From: Veillonella rogosae JCM 15642
Lineage (GTDB): Bacteria; Bacillota; Negativicutes; Veillonellales; Veillonellaceae
NCBI RefSeq assembly: GCF_002959775.1
Contig: NZ_PPCX01000010.1
Location: 372,001-436,000 of the forward strand
Direction: 5' to 3'
Length of the DNA stretch: 64,000 bases
Shown here: positions 34,229-42,172 of the stretch, in pieces
Layout of the letters: every line of letters starts with the position of its first letter
Position numbering within the stretch: position 1 is the first letter of the stretch
Made by a program: the position numbers and the translations under genes
The notes under the pieces: model-generated
What the model was told of the DNA's origin: nothing
Databases searched by the model: none
Seen by the model: the letters and a program-made list of their open reading frames with translations, nothing else

Positions 34229-34268
34229 CTAATACCATAAAAAAGCCCGTCATTAACGGGCTATTTTT
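34229..34268 (-). terminator. Terminator-like hairpin in the leader of the membrane protein gene
   Basis: TAGCCCGTTAATGACGGGCTTTTTT on the minus strand (stem AGCCCGTTAA/TGACGGGCT), just 15-50 nt upstream of the start at 34214. It is either an attenuator or the end of a short upstream transcript. Confidence 0.65.
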
Positions 34269-34428
34269 TACTCCTACTATATATACATTCTCCAACGCGC
34301 CAAGAAACTCCTCGTTGTAATTTCCCCTATTTTTAGGGATAATAAAGTTATACTTGCGTACACACCACAAGTAGGTAAGGGTGATTTAGTATGTGTCTCT
34401 AACTAGTTTGTAGTTTAGGAGGTGGCAT

Positions 34429-35844
34429 ATGGATTCTTTAACTATTATATGGGTTATTGTTTGTGCCTATTTATTACTGAATTTATTGGTCGGCGTGTAT
34501 TGTCATATTCGTGTAAAAGATAGTACTGACTATCTACTCGCAGGTCGTCGTATTGGGGTTCTTATGACGGCAGGCACGTTAGCAGCTACGGAGATCGGTG
34601 GCGGGAGTACCGTTGGTGTAGCCGCGAAAGCGTATGGTTCTTGGGGTTTATCTGCAGGTTGGTACGTAGTCTCTGCAGGGATTGGGGTTATTCTCGTTGC
34701 TTTCATCGCACCGCTTTTACGTCGTGCTATGGCAACAACAGTGCCAGAGATCATCGGTCGTCGCTTCGGTGGCTCTAGCCATCTAATTACGTCTATTCTG
34801 TCCATGCTTGCCACAATTACATTAGCAGGTGTACAGATTACAGCGACAGCAACTATTATTAGCGTTCTCACCGGGCTTTCAACAGAACTCGCCATCCTCA
34901 TCTGCGGCGCGGTTCTCGTAATTTACACCATGTCCGGCGGTATGTGGAGCGTAACAATGACGGACGTTATCCATTTCTTCGTTCTCGTTGGGGGCTTCTC
35001 CCTCGCTGTGCCGTTCGTATTGCACAATGTGGGCGGTTGGGAATCGGTAGTGACAAAATTACCACCTGAACAGCTCGGCTTCACTAAGGTAGGTTGGAAA
35101 ACCATCATCGGCCTTATTATCATGTACTTCATGACCTTCTCCACCGGCCAAGAGTCCGTACAACGGTACTTCGCCGCGAAGGACGAAAAAACAGCCGTTC
35201 TTGGTTCCATCATTTGTGGTATTATCATGGCTCTATTTGCCTTCGTTCCCGCCGTATTGGGCCTCGTAGCATTGGCTGAGTTCCCGAACATCGAAGCGAA
35301 CAACGCGGTGGCAACGGTAGCACTTAACCTCATGCCTCCAATTATGGCTGGCTTCGTTATGGCCGCTGTCGTATCGGCTACGCTTTCATCAGGCGCAGGC
35401 GACCTATTAGGCGCCGCTACTGTATTTACCAAGGATATTGTAGAACATCATTTTGGTAAAAGCCTCACTGATGCACAGCTCACAAGTTATAGCCGTCTAT
35501 GCGTACTATTCCTCGGCATCATCGCCATCGTTATCTCCCTTGTAAGCAAAGCCATCATTCCGATGCTCGTATTTGCTTTCACTATGAGATCCGCTGGCCC
35601 ATTCGCTGCATTCCTACTTGGCCTCACTTGGAAAAATGCAACAGCTGGCGCTGGCATTTGGTCTATCGTGCTCGGCTCTATCGCAGGCGTGTACTGGGAA
35701 TTCGTGGGCAACCCATACGGCATTATGTCCATCATCTTCGGTTCCATCGTCAGCCTCATCGTCTTTGTGGCTGTGGTGTTCATTGAAAGATCCATGGGTA
35801 AACCACCGGCTCCACCGGCAATTCCTGATCATTTAAAAGAATAA
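34429..35844 (+). CDS. Sodium:solute symporter (SSS family)
   Basis: A 471-residue transporter with about 13 helices. Family marks: D-Y-L-L-A-G-R-R-I-G-V-L (residues ~33-44), A-A-T-E-I-G-G-G-S-T-V-G-V, T-M-S-G-G-M-W-S-V-T-M-T-D-V-I, F-S-T-G-Q-E-S-V-Q-R-Y-F-A-A-K-D and S-A-T-L-S-S-G-A-G-D-L-L-G-A-A. The last contains the small-residue Na+-site segment. Substrate unknown; the Q-R-Y-F-A-A-K segment is common in pantothenate/proline-like and uncharacterised members. Sequence is more GC-rich and repeat-free than its neighbours, so it looks like core genome inside the accessory region. AGGAGG precedes the ATG. Confidence 0.93.
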   Translation: MDSLTIIWVIVCAYLLLNLLVGVYCHIRVKDSTDYLLAGRRIGVLMTAGTLAATEIGGGSTVGVAAKAYGSWGLSAGWYVVSAGIGVILVAFIAPLLRRAMATTVPEIIGRRFGGSSHLITSILSMLATITLAGVQITATATIISVLTGLSTELAILICGAVLVIYTMSGGMWSVTMTDVIHFFVLVGGFSLAVPFVLHNVGGWESVVTKLPPEQLGFTKVGWKTIIGLIIMYFMTFSTGQESVQRYFAAKDEKTAVLGSIICGIIMALFAFVPAVLGLVALAEFPNIEANNAVATVALNLMPPIMAGFVMAAVVSATLSSGAGDLLGAATVFTKDIVEHHFGKSLTDAQLTSYSRLCVLFLGIIAIVISLVSKAIIPMLVFAFTMRSAGPFAAFLLGLTWKNATAGAGIWSIVLGSIAGVYWEFVGNPYGIMSIIFGSIVSLIVFVAVVFIERSMGKPPAPPAIPDHLKE

Positions 35845-35879
35845 TGTAAAAGAACATTCTAAAAGAATACACTAAAGAG

Positions 35880-35917
35880 AAAACTCCTATCGGTGAAAGC
35901 CAATAGGAGTTTTCTTA
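35880..35917 (+). terminator. Symporter terminator with GTGAAAGC in its loop
   Basis: Stem AAAACTCCTAT / ATAGGAGTTTT with loop CGGTGAAAGCC; 38 bp after the stop. The motif fills the loop completely. Confidence 0.8.
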
Positions 35918-35967
35918 TGTTACAACCACATCATCCAATTGTGTACTATACACGTGTTCATCATAAT

Positions 35968-36107
35968 TTGACGATATATCATAACCTTATTATAATATAA
36001 ATAGATAGTCAGACGAGTCGTAACGTCAGGCTCATCTCTAAAAGCAAAGAATCTTGAGAAATGGCCTTTTAGTTATCGAATCATCTAAGATAACGAAGGG
36101 CTATTTG
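35968..36107 (+). ncRNA. Antisense RNA antitoxin gene of holin-like toxin module 4
   Basis: Promoter TTGACG (35968-35973)-N17-TATAAT (35991-35996), start ~36003, terminator hairpin ending ~36106 and containing the toxin stop on the other strand. Confidence 0.75.
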
Positions 36108-36202
36108 TCTTTTCCAAGACAAATAAGCGCTATTAATGCCCCAAAGGCAATAACCACAGTTATCACCTGTAATAAGAGCATGATTAATTCATAATCACTC
36201 AT
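36101..36202 (-). CDS. Holin-like toxin of a type I toxin-antitoxin module (copy 4)
   Basis: A 33-residue peptide: M-S-D-Y-E-L-I-M-L-L-L-Q-V-I-T-V-V-I-A-F then G-A-L-I-A-L-I-C-L-G-K-D-K. Same length, helix and gene layout as copies 2 and 3, with conservative changes spread through the helix, which argues for selection on the peptide. SD GAAGGGAGGG in a leader hairpin. Antisense gene at 35968 overlaps the stop. Confidence 0.77.
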   Translation of the reverse strand: MSDYELIMLLLQVITVVIAFGALIALICLGKDK

Positions 36203-36292
36203 AGGCTTATCCCTCCCTTCGATGACGAAGAGAGGCCCAACCTCATCTGACTATCCTAAGTCTATTATAGAACGAACTAATATACGATACAA
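36203..36292 (-). promoter_or_regulatory. Toxin promoter and SD-sequestering leader (copy 4)
   Basis: Minus-strand TTGTAT (36292-36287)-N17-TATAAT (36269-36264). The leader keeps the CCTCTCTTC/GAAGGGAGG pairing while the loop changes to GTCATC-type. Confidence 0.7.
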
Positions 36293-36329
36293 TAAGGAAC
36301 GAATAATAGAAATATATAGATAAACACTG

Positions 36330-36361
36330 AAAAGACCGCACCCCAAGGTACGGTCTTTTTC
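36330..36361 (-). terminator. Intrinsic terminator of the secreted-protein gene at 36362
   Basis: Hairpin AAAGACCGCACC / GGTACGGTCTTT with flanking A and T runs, abutting the stop. Confidence 0.85.
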
Positions 36362-37582
36362 TTATTTCTTTAATCTTTTATTCCTAGCTTGTCTTATTTG
36401 CTTCGCATTTCCAAAGTCTAAATATTCCATTATATTGCGTAGTTCAATATGGCTATACTTGTTTTTACCATCTTCATAGGTAAGGAACATATAATATTCA
36501 TACTTATCATCTGTTATCAGTTGATAAATACGAGATTTCTTACCCGGATTATATTGATCTAGAAGATAAGAAGGAACACCATTATTCAATACTAAAGCTG
36601 CTTGAAGAGGTATATCCTTTAATAATGTTGGATTCTTTTTATAAAAAAAGTGGTTTAAAACTCTCTGAGTATACAGTTGGATTGGCTCTCCCTTATCAAC
36701 TAAAGGACTCCGTGCAACAACGAGTTTCATACCATCTCCAACATACACACGACCTTGAAAATCATCGCTTTTATCCACAATATCTAAAGTCATTCCCTTA
36801 GGTAGTCGATAACTCAGATTATCCCATGTAATAGCATCACTAGTATTATCTAAATTCTCTAATGATTGAATAGAAGGGATTACAAAATTAGCCATTGTAG
36901 ATTCTAGATTATTTGTAATAGGTTGATTCTTATTACCTAAGATGACCATATACGTCTGATTTGGGTATTTATCAAAAGTAACGGCACCATACATTATAGG
37001 TAGATTTCCATTCGCATATTGCTCTCTTATTCCCCAGTATCCTTTACTAATACCCGGATACATAAATTCCCCTTTACGTTGAGCTTTTTTATTAAATCCT
37101 GAATCTTCAACTCGTTCATTAGCACCTACTAGACCAGCAGTAACACTGTGTTCAAAAACATACGAGCCTTTCCCCTTTTTATCCAAGTCCTCAAAATAAC
37201 TTTCTACCACTACAATAGGCAATGTCACTTTAGCCTTATAGTCACCTTCGTGCAATAAAATTACGGTGGATTCATGCGTAATTAAATCCAAATACTTCGC
37301 ATAGGCTTTTTTTAATTGCTCTGCTTGCTCTGCAGTGCCTTTCTTCTCAAGAACCTCACCATCAATCCGCTTATTATACTCTTCAATTTTCTTAATGTGA
37401 TCAGCAGTGGTAATATTACGAGTCTTATCATAACGATAGTTCTGATACGCATTATCTGGAATACTTGCATCAGCCCCTGGCACAGGTGGTTGCCCGTCAG
37501 GAACAGTGTACTGCGCTGCATCAATAGGCATGGTGAAAGCGACTGTCACAGCCAAGCTCAACAAAATACTTTTTAGTTTCAT
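36362..37582 (-). CDS. Secreted ~46 kDa paralog-family protein
   Basis: A 406-residue protein with a signal peptide ending A-F-T-M-P-I-D-A. Mature start Q-Y-T-V-P-D-G-Q-P-P-V-P-G-A-D-A-S-I-P-D-N-A-Y and marks A-N-F-V-I-P-S-I, Y-R-L-P-K-G, L-V-L-N-N-G-V-P-S-Y-L-L-D-Q-Y-N-P-G and L-R-N-I-M-E-Y. It is closest to the protein at 27958. The start at 37582 has GAGAGG upstream. Driven by dyad copy 6. Function unknown. GTGAAAGC at 37533. Confidence 0.8.
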   Translation of the reverse strand: MKLKSILLSLAVTVAFTMPIDAAQYTVPDGQPPVPGADASIPDNAYQNYRYDKTRNITTADHIKKIEEYNKRIDGEVLEKKGTAEQAEQLKKAYAKYLDLITHESTVILLHEGDYKAKVTLPIVVVESYFEDLDKKGKGSYVFEHSVTAGLVGANERVEDSGFNKKAQRKGEFMYPGISKGYWGIREQYANGNLPIMYGAVTFDKYPNQTYMVILGNKNQPITNNLESTMANFVIPSIQSLENLDNTSDAITWDNLSYRLPKGMTLDIVDKSDDFQGRVYVGDGMKLVVARSPLVDKGEPIQLYTQRVLNHFFYKKNPTLLKDIPLQAALVLNNGVPSYLLDQYNPGKKSRIYQLITDDKYEYYMFLTYEDGKNKYSHIELRNIMEYLDFGNAKQIRQARNKRLKK

Positions 37583-37601
37583 ACAACACCTCTCAAACAA
37601 T

Positions 37602-37664
37602 AATAGGCACGTTCTCTCATTAGTATTAGAATAAGTATACTATATCCTCGAGAACGTGCCTATT
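37602..37664 (-). repeat. Promoter-bearing dyad, copy 6 (compensated arms)
   Basis: AATAGGCACGTTCTC pairs perfectly with GAGAACGTGCCTATT although both arms differ from the other five copies. Minus-strand TAGGCA-N17-TATACT again precedes a secreted-protein gene. Confidence 0.75.
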
Positions 37665-37669
37665 TATGC

Positions 37670-38671
37670 TTATTGTAATTTTTGTAACGCTGCTTTAATT
37701 TCGTTTACTTCAGCCCGTAGTTCTTCGTTGTCTGCGCGCAGTGATGCATTGTCAGCTTGTAGGTCTTTGATTTGTTTTGCCATTTCAAAGCGACTTGTTT
37801 TGAGTGTCGGATCTTGTTCGCCTACCTTGAAAGAAGCACCGATGTTAAACATGCTTTCACCACCAACGGTAACGCCAGCGTGAACCATGGAGTTTTCGTT
37901 CGGCTGATAGGACGCACCGATAGCACCAGCCGTGGAGTGTTTATAGTGGCCCAAGCTAGTGGCAAAGGACCATTTATCGTTTGGATTGTAGTCGAGATAA
38001 TGGAGGCCCGCTAATGCCGCAGAGGCAGCGCCAACCTTGGAGACTTGACGATCCGTGTAGGACTTGGCATTGTTGAGCACCTTGTCACCAATGTTAACCG
38101 TGTTATTTTCGAGCGTAGAAATGCGATTCGTATTATTGTCCACCTGCGTTTTCACTTCGTGCAACTGACTGCCGTTGATAGCGTCAGTAGACGTCTTGGA
38201 AACCTCACCCTTGGACACATTCACGATTTTATGGTTACCGTTATTGAGTCCGTTGTCTGTTAAAGAAACGATAGTATCAGTATTATTGTCTCCATCGGCT
38301 TTTTCAATAACAATGCCATTAGGGCCATACATCGTTCTATTAATCTGATCTGTGTCGCTTTCAACAACCAATCCATCTAAGGTTAAGCTAGAATATTTGA
38401 CGCCATCAGTATGAGATACTTTGATTTCATTACCATTAATTTCAACATATTTATCGCGTCCAGCTGGATTATCTGACACCTCAATGGATCGAAGACCTTG
38501 AACATCTTCGCTCAATCCAACAGTATAACTCTTTTGGCCATTCTCATTTTCAGTTTCGTCTACCGTAATATTATTAAGACTACCTACAATAGTTCTCATA
38601 TCTGCTTCTGCCATCACGTTAATGCTCAACACAGACATAATCCCAGCTAATACTAACAACTTCTTATTCAT
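37670..38671 (-). CDS. Short YadA-type trimeric autotransporter adhesin
   Basis: A 333-residue protein: signal peptide to ~22 (V-M-A-E-A), beta-rich stalk/head ~25-170, neck-like segment K-I-V-N-V-S-K-G-E-V-S-K-T-S-T-D-A-I-N-G-S-Q-L, coiled coil to ~210, and a YadA-like membrane anchor ~215-290 (Q-V-S-K-V-G-A-A-S-A-A-L-A-G-L-H-Y-L...G-A-S-Y-Q, F-N-I-G-A-S-F-K-V-G). Unusually, ~45 residues of heptad coiled coil (L-Q-A-D-N-A-S-L-R-A-D-N-E-E-L) follow the anchor. It would be an outer-membrane adhesin trimer. The start at 38671 has a GGGGGAG site. Confidence 0.88.
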   Translation of the reverse strand: MNKKLLVLAGIMSVLSINVMAEADMRTIVGSLNNITVDETENENGQKSYTVGLSEDVQGLRSIEVSDNPAGRDKYVEINGNEIKVSHTDGVKYSSLTLDGLVVESDTDQINRTMYGPNGIVIEKADGDNNTDTIVSLTDNGLNNGNHKIVNVSKGEVSKTSTDAINGSQLHEVKTQVDNNTNRISTLENNTVNIGDKVLNNAKSYTDRQVSKVGAASAALAGLHYLDYNPNDKWSFATSLGHYKHSTAGAIGASYQPNENSMVHAGVTVGGESMFNIGASFKVGEQDPTLKTSRFEMAKQIKDLQADNASLRADNEELRAEVNEIKAALQKLQ

Positions 38672-38855
38672 GATGACTCCCCCTGAATTCATAGTAAAAC
38701 CTTAGCCATACAACCCCTTATAGTATGGTCTAACTAACTATAAACATACAAAAAACAATACTAACCCAAAATTTCACAATATACTACAATTATAAGCTTA
38801 GCTTATTTTTATTTCAATGATTAACTTTGATAAACTTTCATTATTTATTCATTTT

Positions 38856-38893
38856 AAATAAAAAGACGCTCCTCTAAAAGAGCGTCTTTTTAT
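38856..38893 (-). terminator. Intrinsic terminator of the 770-residue protein gene
   Basis: Hairpin AAAAAGACGCTCCT / AGAGCGTCTTTTT, 15 bp after the stop. Confidence 0.85.
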
Positions 38894-38907
38894 TACCTTA
38901 CATATAC

Positions 38908-41220
38908 TTACATATATAGACAAATCATATGTGTCTGGAAAAATTCTTTATATTCACCAATAGTGGAGAATGCCCCTTTATTCTCCTTTATAACAGACTC
39001 AAAATTAGGTTTCGTCACGACTACGACAGGTTGACTACTAGCTGCTGTAAGTTTTATTTCAATTATTGATGACTGAGTTCCGTTCCAGAGGCTGTTACAT
39101 TTACTTTCATAGTAAGCCCAACAAGCTTGTGTATAGGCTTGTGTAACATAGGCCTTATCATAGTACTCTTGCGCTGAATCTAGATGACCAAGGGCTTCGT
39201 CGATTTGAGCCATCGTATAGAAAGCAAAAGTGGACCAACTATAATCACTTGGTACAGTCTCACGCCAATGTCTTGCCCTCTCAAAGCTGGTGTGTAAATC
39301 CTGCTTGATTCGTTCTGCCACCGCTCTATCTCCCATGTACATAGCGAGCACAGCCATATACTTAGCACATAAGCATTCTGCGTAATAGTCTTGGAAATTT
39401 CGTTTACCATACATAGACCATAATCGGAGCAATTCATTCCATAGATTTCGGTCTAATTGATCTAGGTAGAAACGATGAATTGATTTCAAAAGAACTAAGA
39501 AATATACAATATCATTACTATTGAGTTTAGTTTCTATGTCTAGCAAGTTGTGTATTTGCCCATATGCCTTAAAAGGCATCTTGAAATACGGATGATCAAT
39601 AGACTGAATACGCTGTTCAAAGCTTTCACAATCACCTATTTCAATATCATGATGCAATAATAAGTACTGCAAGCATTCAAGATTAAAGACATTGTCCTGA
39701 CAGCTTACATCACAAATATAATTATTAAAATAAGGCTCATGAACCAATGGCGTTTGTTTCTGCGCGGCAATGAGTTCTTCCAATAGATTTCGATAGGCAT
39801 TATTTCCTGTGAAAGCATGTCCTAACATGCGATACCATTTAGATAGGCGAGATACTCTCTGCACATATTCAGCCTGCCAAGAGTCAGAAGATTCGATATC
39901 TACCTCACCTATAGCTGCGTCCAAAGCATCGACGATAGAAACTAGTACTTCATAATTCTGGTATCGTCGAACAGCCTCATAACAAACATCTAGAAGGCAA
40001 TATATACGTTCTAATACCGTTAACTGAGCACCTTTATGAGACAGTGATTCTACATGAGACAATAGATCTACACCGATATTCTCAGCATTAGTTATATCAT
40101 CAGGACAATCATCATCTTCTTTAACTCCTATGTGTATAAGCATTTTCTTTGCATAGCTAGTATAAGGCACCAAGAAATCAAAATACGCTCTAGCTTTATC
40201 AAAACCAGGATACAAATCGATGCGTAGCTTTTCCTGAGATAGTTCTCTAACAAGATCATCCGCCAAAGGACTCAGTATACGATGCCTTACGTAACCAAGT
40301 ACACCTTCATTTCCTTCCTCCCAGTAGTCTATCCCCTCACTGAATCTATCATATAGATTATATATATAATCATGTAACAAGCAATCAGTCCAGTCGTTGC
40401 TTTCATCATATACAGAAATGATGGCATCATTGGTCAAATTCCTATAAAATCGATGAACAGGTTCACAAACTTTGCGGAAAAAAGGATCTTTGGACAATGT
40501 ATCTAGCTGTTCAGATTCTGTCTGACCATGCATGGCCTGCACCATATAGGCGCCTAGTACATCAGCAATCAGCAGAAACTCAGACCGGTTCGATTCATCC
40601 ATAGAATATGTATTATCTAAGGCTTGAACTGCAATCAACTCAGGTAAATAATATCTATCAACGCGATTTATTGCTTGATGAATGGTATAACACCGCAAAG
40701 GAGTGGTAATACGCTGTGCTCCTGCTGCCATTCCAAAAATGCCGCTCCTACCATATAAAGACTCTATTAAATATCCCACCATATGGTCAGATAAGTAAAG
40801 AAGCCCATTTGTATCCCTATAATTGCGTTGGAATAGTAAATCCCGTCCACGCTCGCTCTTGTACAAGGCATGGACATTGTAACTCCCTCTTCTCTTTGTT
40901 GAAAGTAGCTCTTCACCTTTATAGGTACCATCGAGCATAAACTCAGGCAAAGCCTTTACGAACTCATCTCGTAATTCGTTATACGGTTTACCATGTTCTG
41001 CACAAAGAGCTGCCACAAAAGAGCGAATTCGTTCATGCTCTAACTCAATCTCAGGACTATTATCTGTAATATCATCGCCCTCTTCAAAAGGCAAAATATC
41101 ATCCGTACTATACTCCAAAGCATTTATAAACGTAATCCCTTCCTTGCCCTCTACTAGAGGGAACAATGATGGTCGAATTTCATCGAATATGCCTGTCGTC
41201 GTAATTGTTACATTATACAT
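38908..41220 (-). CDS. Large hypothetical protein (770 residues), cytoplasmic
   Basis: No signal peptide or membrane helix and no family recognised. The N-terminus M-Y-N-V-T-I-T-T-T-G-I-F-D-E-I-R-P looks like a beta strand-rich start, followed by an acidic linker (~45-60). The remainder is helical with many aromatic residues. Near the C-terminus (~680-725) Y-T-M-A-Q-I-D-E-A-L-G-H-L-D-S-A-Q-E-Y-Y-D-K-A resembles a TPR. Monocistronic, with its own terminator. Two GTGAAAGC copies (39622, 39809). It may be a helical-repeat scaffold; not assigned. Confidence 0.6.
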   Translation of the reverse strand: MYNVTITTTGIFDEIRPSLFPLVEGKEGITFINALEYSTDDILPFEEGDDITDNSPEIELEHERIRSFVAALCAEHGKPYNELRDEFVKALPEFMLDGTYKGEELLSTKRRGSYNVHALYKSERGRDLLFQRNYRDTNGLLYLSDHMVGYLIESLYGRSGIFGMAAGAQRITTPLRCYTIHQAINRVDRYYLPELIAVQALDNTYSMDESNRSEFLLIADVLGAYMVQAMHGQTESEQLDTLSKDPFFRKVCEPVHRFYRNLTNDAIISVYDESNDWTDCLLHDYIYNLYDRFSEGIDYWEEGNEGVLGYVRHRILSPLADDLVRELSQEKLRIDLYPGFDKARAYFDFLVPYTSYAKKMLIHIGVKEDDDCPDDITNAENIGVDLLSHVESLSHKGAQLTVLERIYCLLDVCYEAVRRYQNYEVLVSIVDALDAAIGEVDIESSDSWQAEYVQRVSRLSKWYRMLGHAFTGNNAYRNLLEELIAAQKQTPLVHEPYFNNYICDVSCQDNVFNLECLQYLLLHHDIEIGDCESFEQRIQSIDHPYFKMPFKAYGQIHNLLDIETKLNSNDIVYFLVLLKSIHRFYLDQLDRNLWNELLRLWSMYGKRNFQDYYAECLCAKYMAVLAMYMGDRAVAERIKQDLHTSFERARHWRETVPSDYSWSTFAFYTMAQIDEALGHLDSAQEYYDKAYVTQAYTQACWAYYESKCNSLWNGTQSSIIEIKLTAASSQPVVVVTKPNFESVIKENKGAFSTIGEYKEFFQTHMICLYM

Positions 41221-41313
41221 ACAACATCCTTTTACTATAAAACTATGTATACACTAAGAACGATACGTAATATATACCTATTGTAACACTAAAAAATAGT
41301 GCGAATATAGCAT

Positions 41314-41352
41314 AGAAAAGGGCTCTACCTCAAAATAAGGTAGAGCCTTTAG
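41314..41352 (-). terminator. Intrinsic terminator of the gene at 41372
   Basis: Hairpin AAAGGGCTCTACCT / AGGTAGAGCCTTT, 20 bp after the stop. Confidence 0.85.
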
Positions 41353-41371
41353 TTAATTGTAACTTACATCA

Positions 41372-42103
41372 TTATGTGTTATAAACGGTCAATGAAACCT
41401 CTTTACCTCCAAAGAATATATATTCACCGTGACCGATAGAGAATGGTCCTTGGTATTTATCTTTTGAAAGTTCAGACGGGATTCTATTAAATTGATAGAA
41501 GTTGTAATAATCTAACATTGATGAATCGATACTCAATCCAGATTTTGCAAAATGAGCACCTTTACCAATAAGAGTAATAACGGTAACCATATTATGCTCA
41601 GTCACTATCTTAAGGTCTAGATTAGTATATATTAATGTTTCACGACTATACATTTTTTCAATGGAACTTGGTGTGCCTAGTAAATCAATAACTGCTTGTC
41701 GATTCATACCTAAATAAACGCCATGAACAGATTCATAATGCTCTTTTTGTAGTTGATTGGTTAATTGATCTTTTTTATTCATGATTAAGGTCTTATGCTC
41801 ACCATTCCCTAACCATTGCAAATGAATAGCTTTTCTACCTTGAGCCTCTTGGATAATAAAAACCCCTGCACCAGGATAGCCACCTACAAAATCAGCACCA
41901 TCAACAATACGGCAACCATTAATATATCCATTAGAAATGCTCAACACCTTATTACCACTAGCATCATACCAATCACCTGCAACCTTTTGAGATGCACGAA
42001 TAACACTATCTAGTGACACTTGAGCTGCTTCAATAGTTAATGCAGAAAATAAGCACATAATACTAAAACACATACAAACAAATAACTTCAGTTTTGATTT
42101 CAT
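41372..42103 (-). CDS. Secreted protein with a BamE-like segment, unknown function
   Basis: A 243-residue protein with a signal peptide (cleavage near I-E-A-A). Mature part: S-V-I-R-A-S-Q-K-V-A-G-D-W-Y-D-A-S-G-N-K-V-L-S-I (a lipocalin/DUF-like opening), then G-V-Y-L-G-M-N-R-Q-A-V-I-D-L-L-G-T-P at ~135-152, which has the BamE-like G-x-x-x-G...G-x-P pattern seen in the 21588/30365 family. Otherwise unassigned. Same strand as the next gene (70 bp gap), possibly an operon. Confidence 0.65.
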   Translation of the reverse strand: MKSKLKLFVCMCFSIMCLFSALTIEAAQVSLDSVIRASQKVAGDWYDASGNKVLSISNGYINGCRIVDGADFVGGYPGAGVFIIQEAQGRKAIHLQWLGNGEHKTLIMNKKDQLTNQLQKEHYESVHGVYLGMNRQAVIDLLGTPSSIEKMYSRETLIYTNLDLKIVTEHNMVTVITLIGKGAHFAKSGLSIDSSMLDYYNFYQFNRIPSELSKDKYQGPFSIGHGEYIFFGGKEVSLTVYNT

Positions 42104-42172
42104 ATTAAAACTCCCTAATAGACTATATATTACAATAAATAGTAATAGATAAACGTTATAGCTCTAACAATA

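Noticed and set aside
33813-34370. Extended N-terminus of the membrane protein up to 34370
   Set aside because: The extension crosses a strong terminator, lacks an SD and is absent from paralogs; the start at 34214 is supported.
34530-35432. Long minus-strand ORFs inside the sodium symporter
   Set aside because: Shadow frames created by GC-richer codons; the plus-strand symporter has full motifs.
22358-37582. Secreted paralogs as autotransporters
   Set aside because: No C-terminal barrel or anchor motif and no repeat stalk; only a Sec signal peptide is visible.
26326-37664. Promoter dyads as simple terminators
   Set aside because: No U-run follows either side, and each copy precedes a gene start with the same TAGGCA-N17-TATACT spacing.
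26326-37664. CRISPR-like repeat spacing in the 26-38 kb region
   Set aside because: Repeats are kilobases apart and separated by genes; no short regular spacers and no cas genes.
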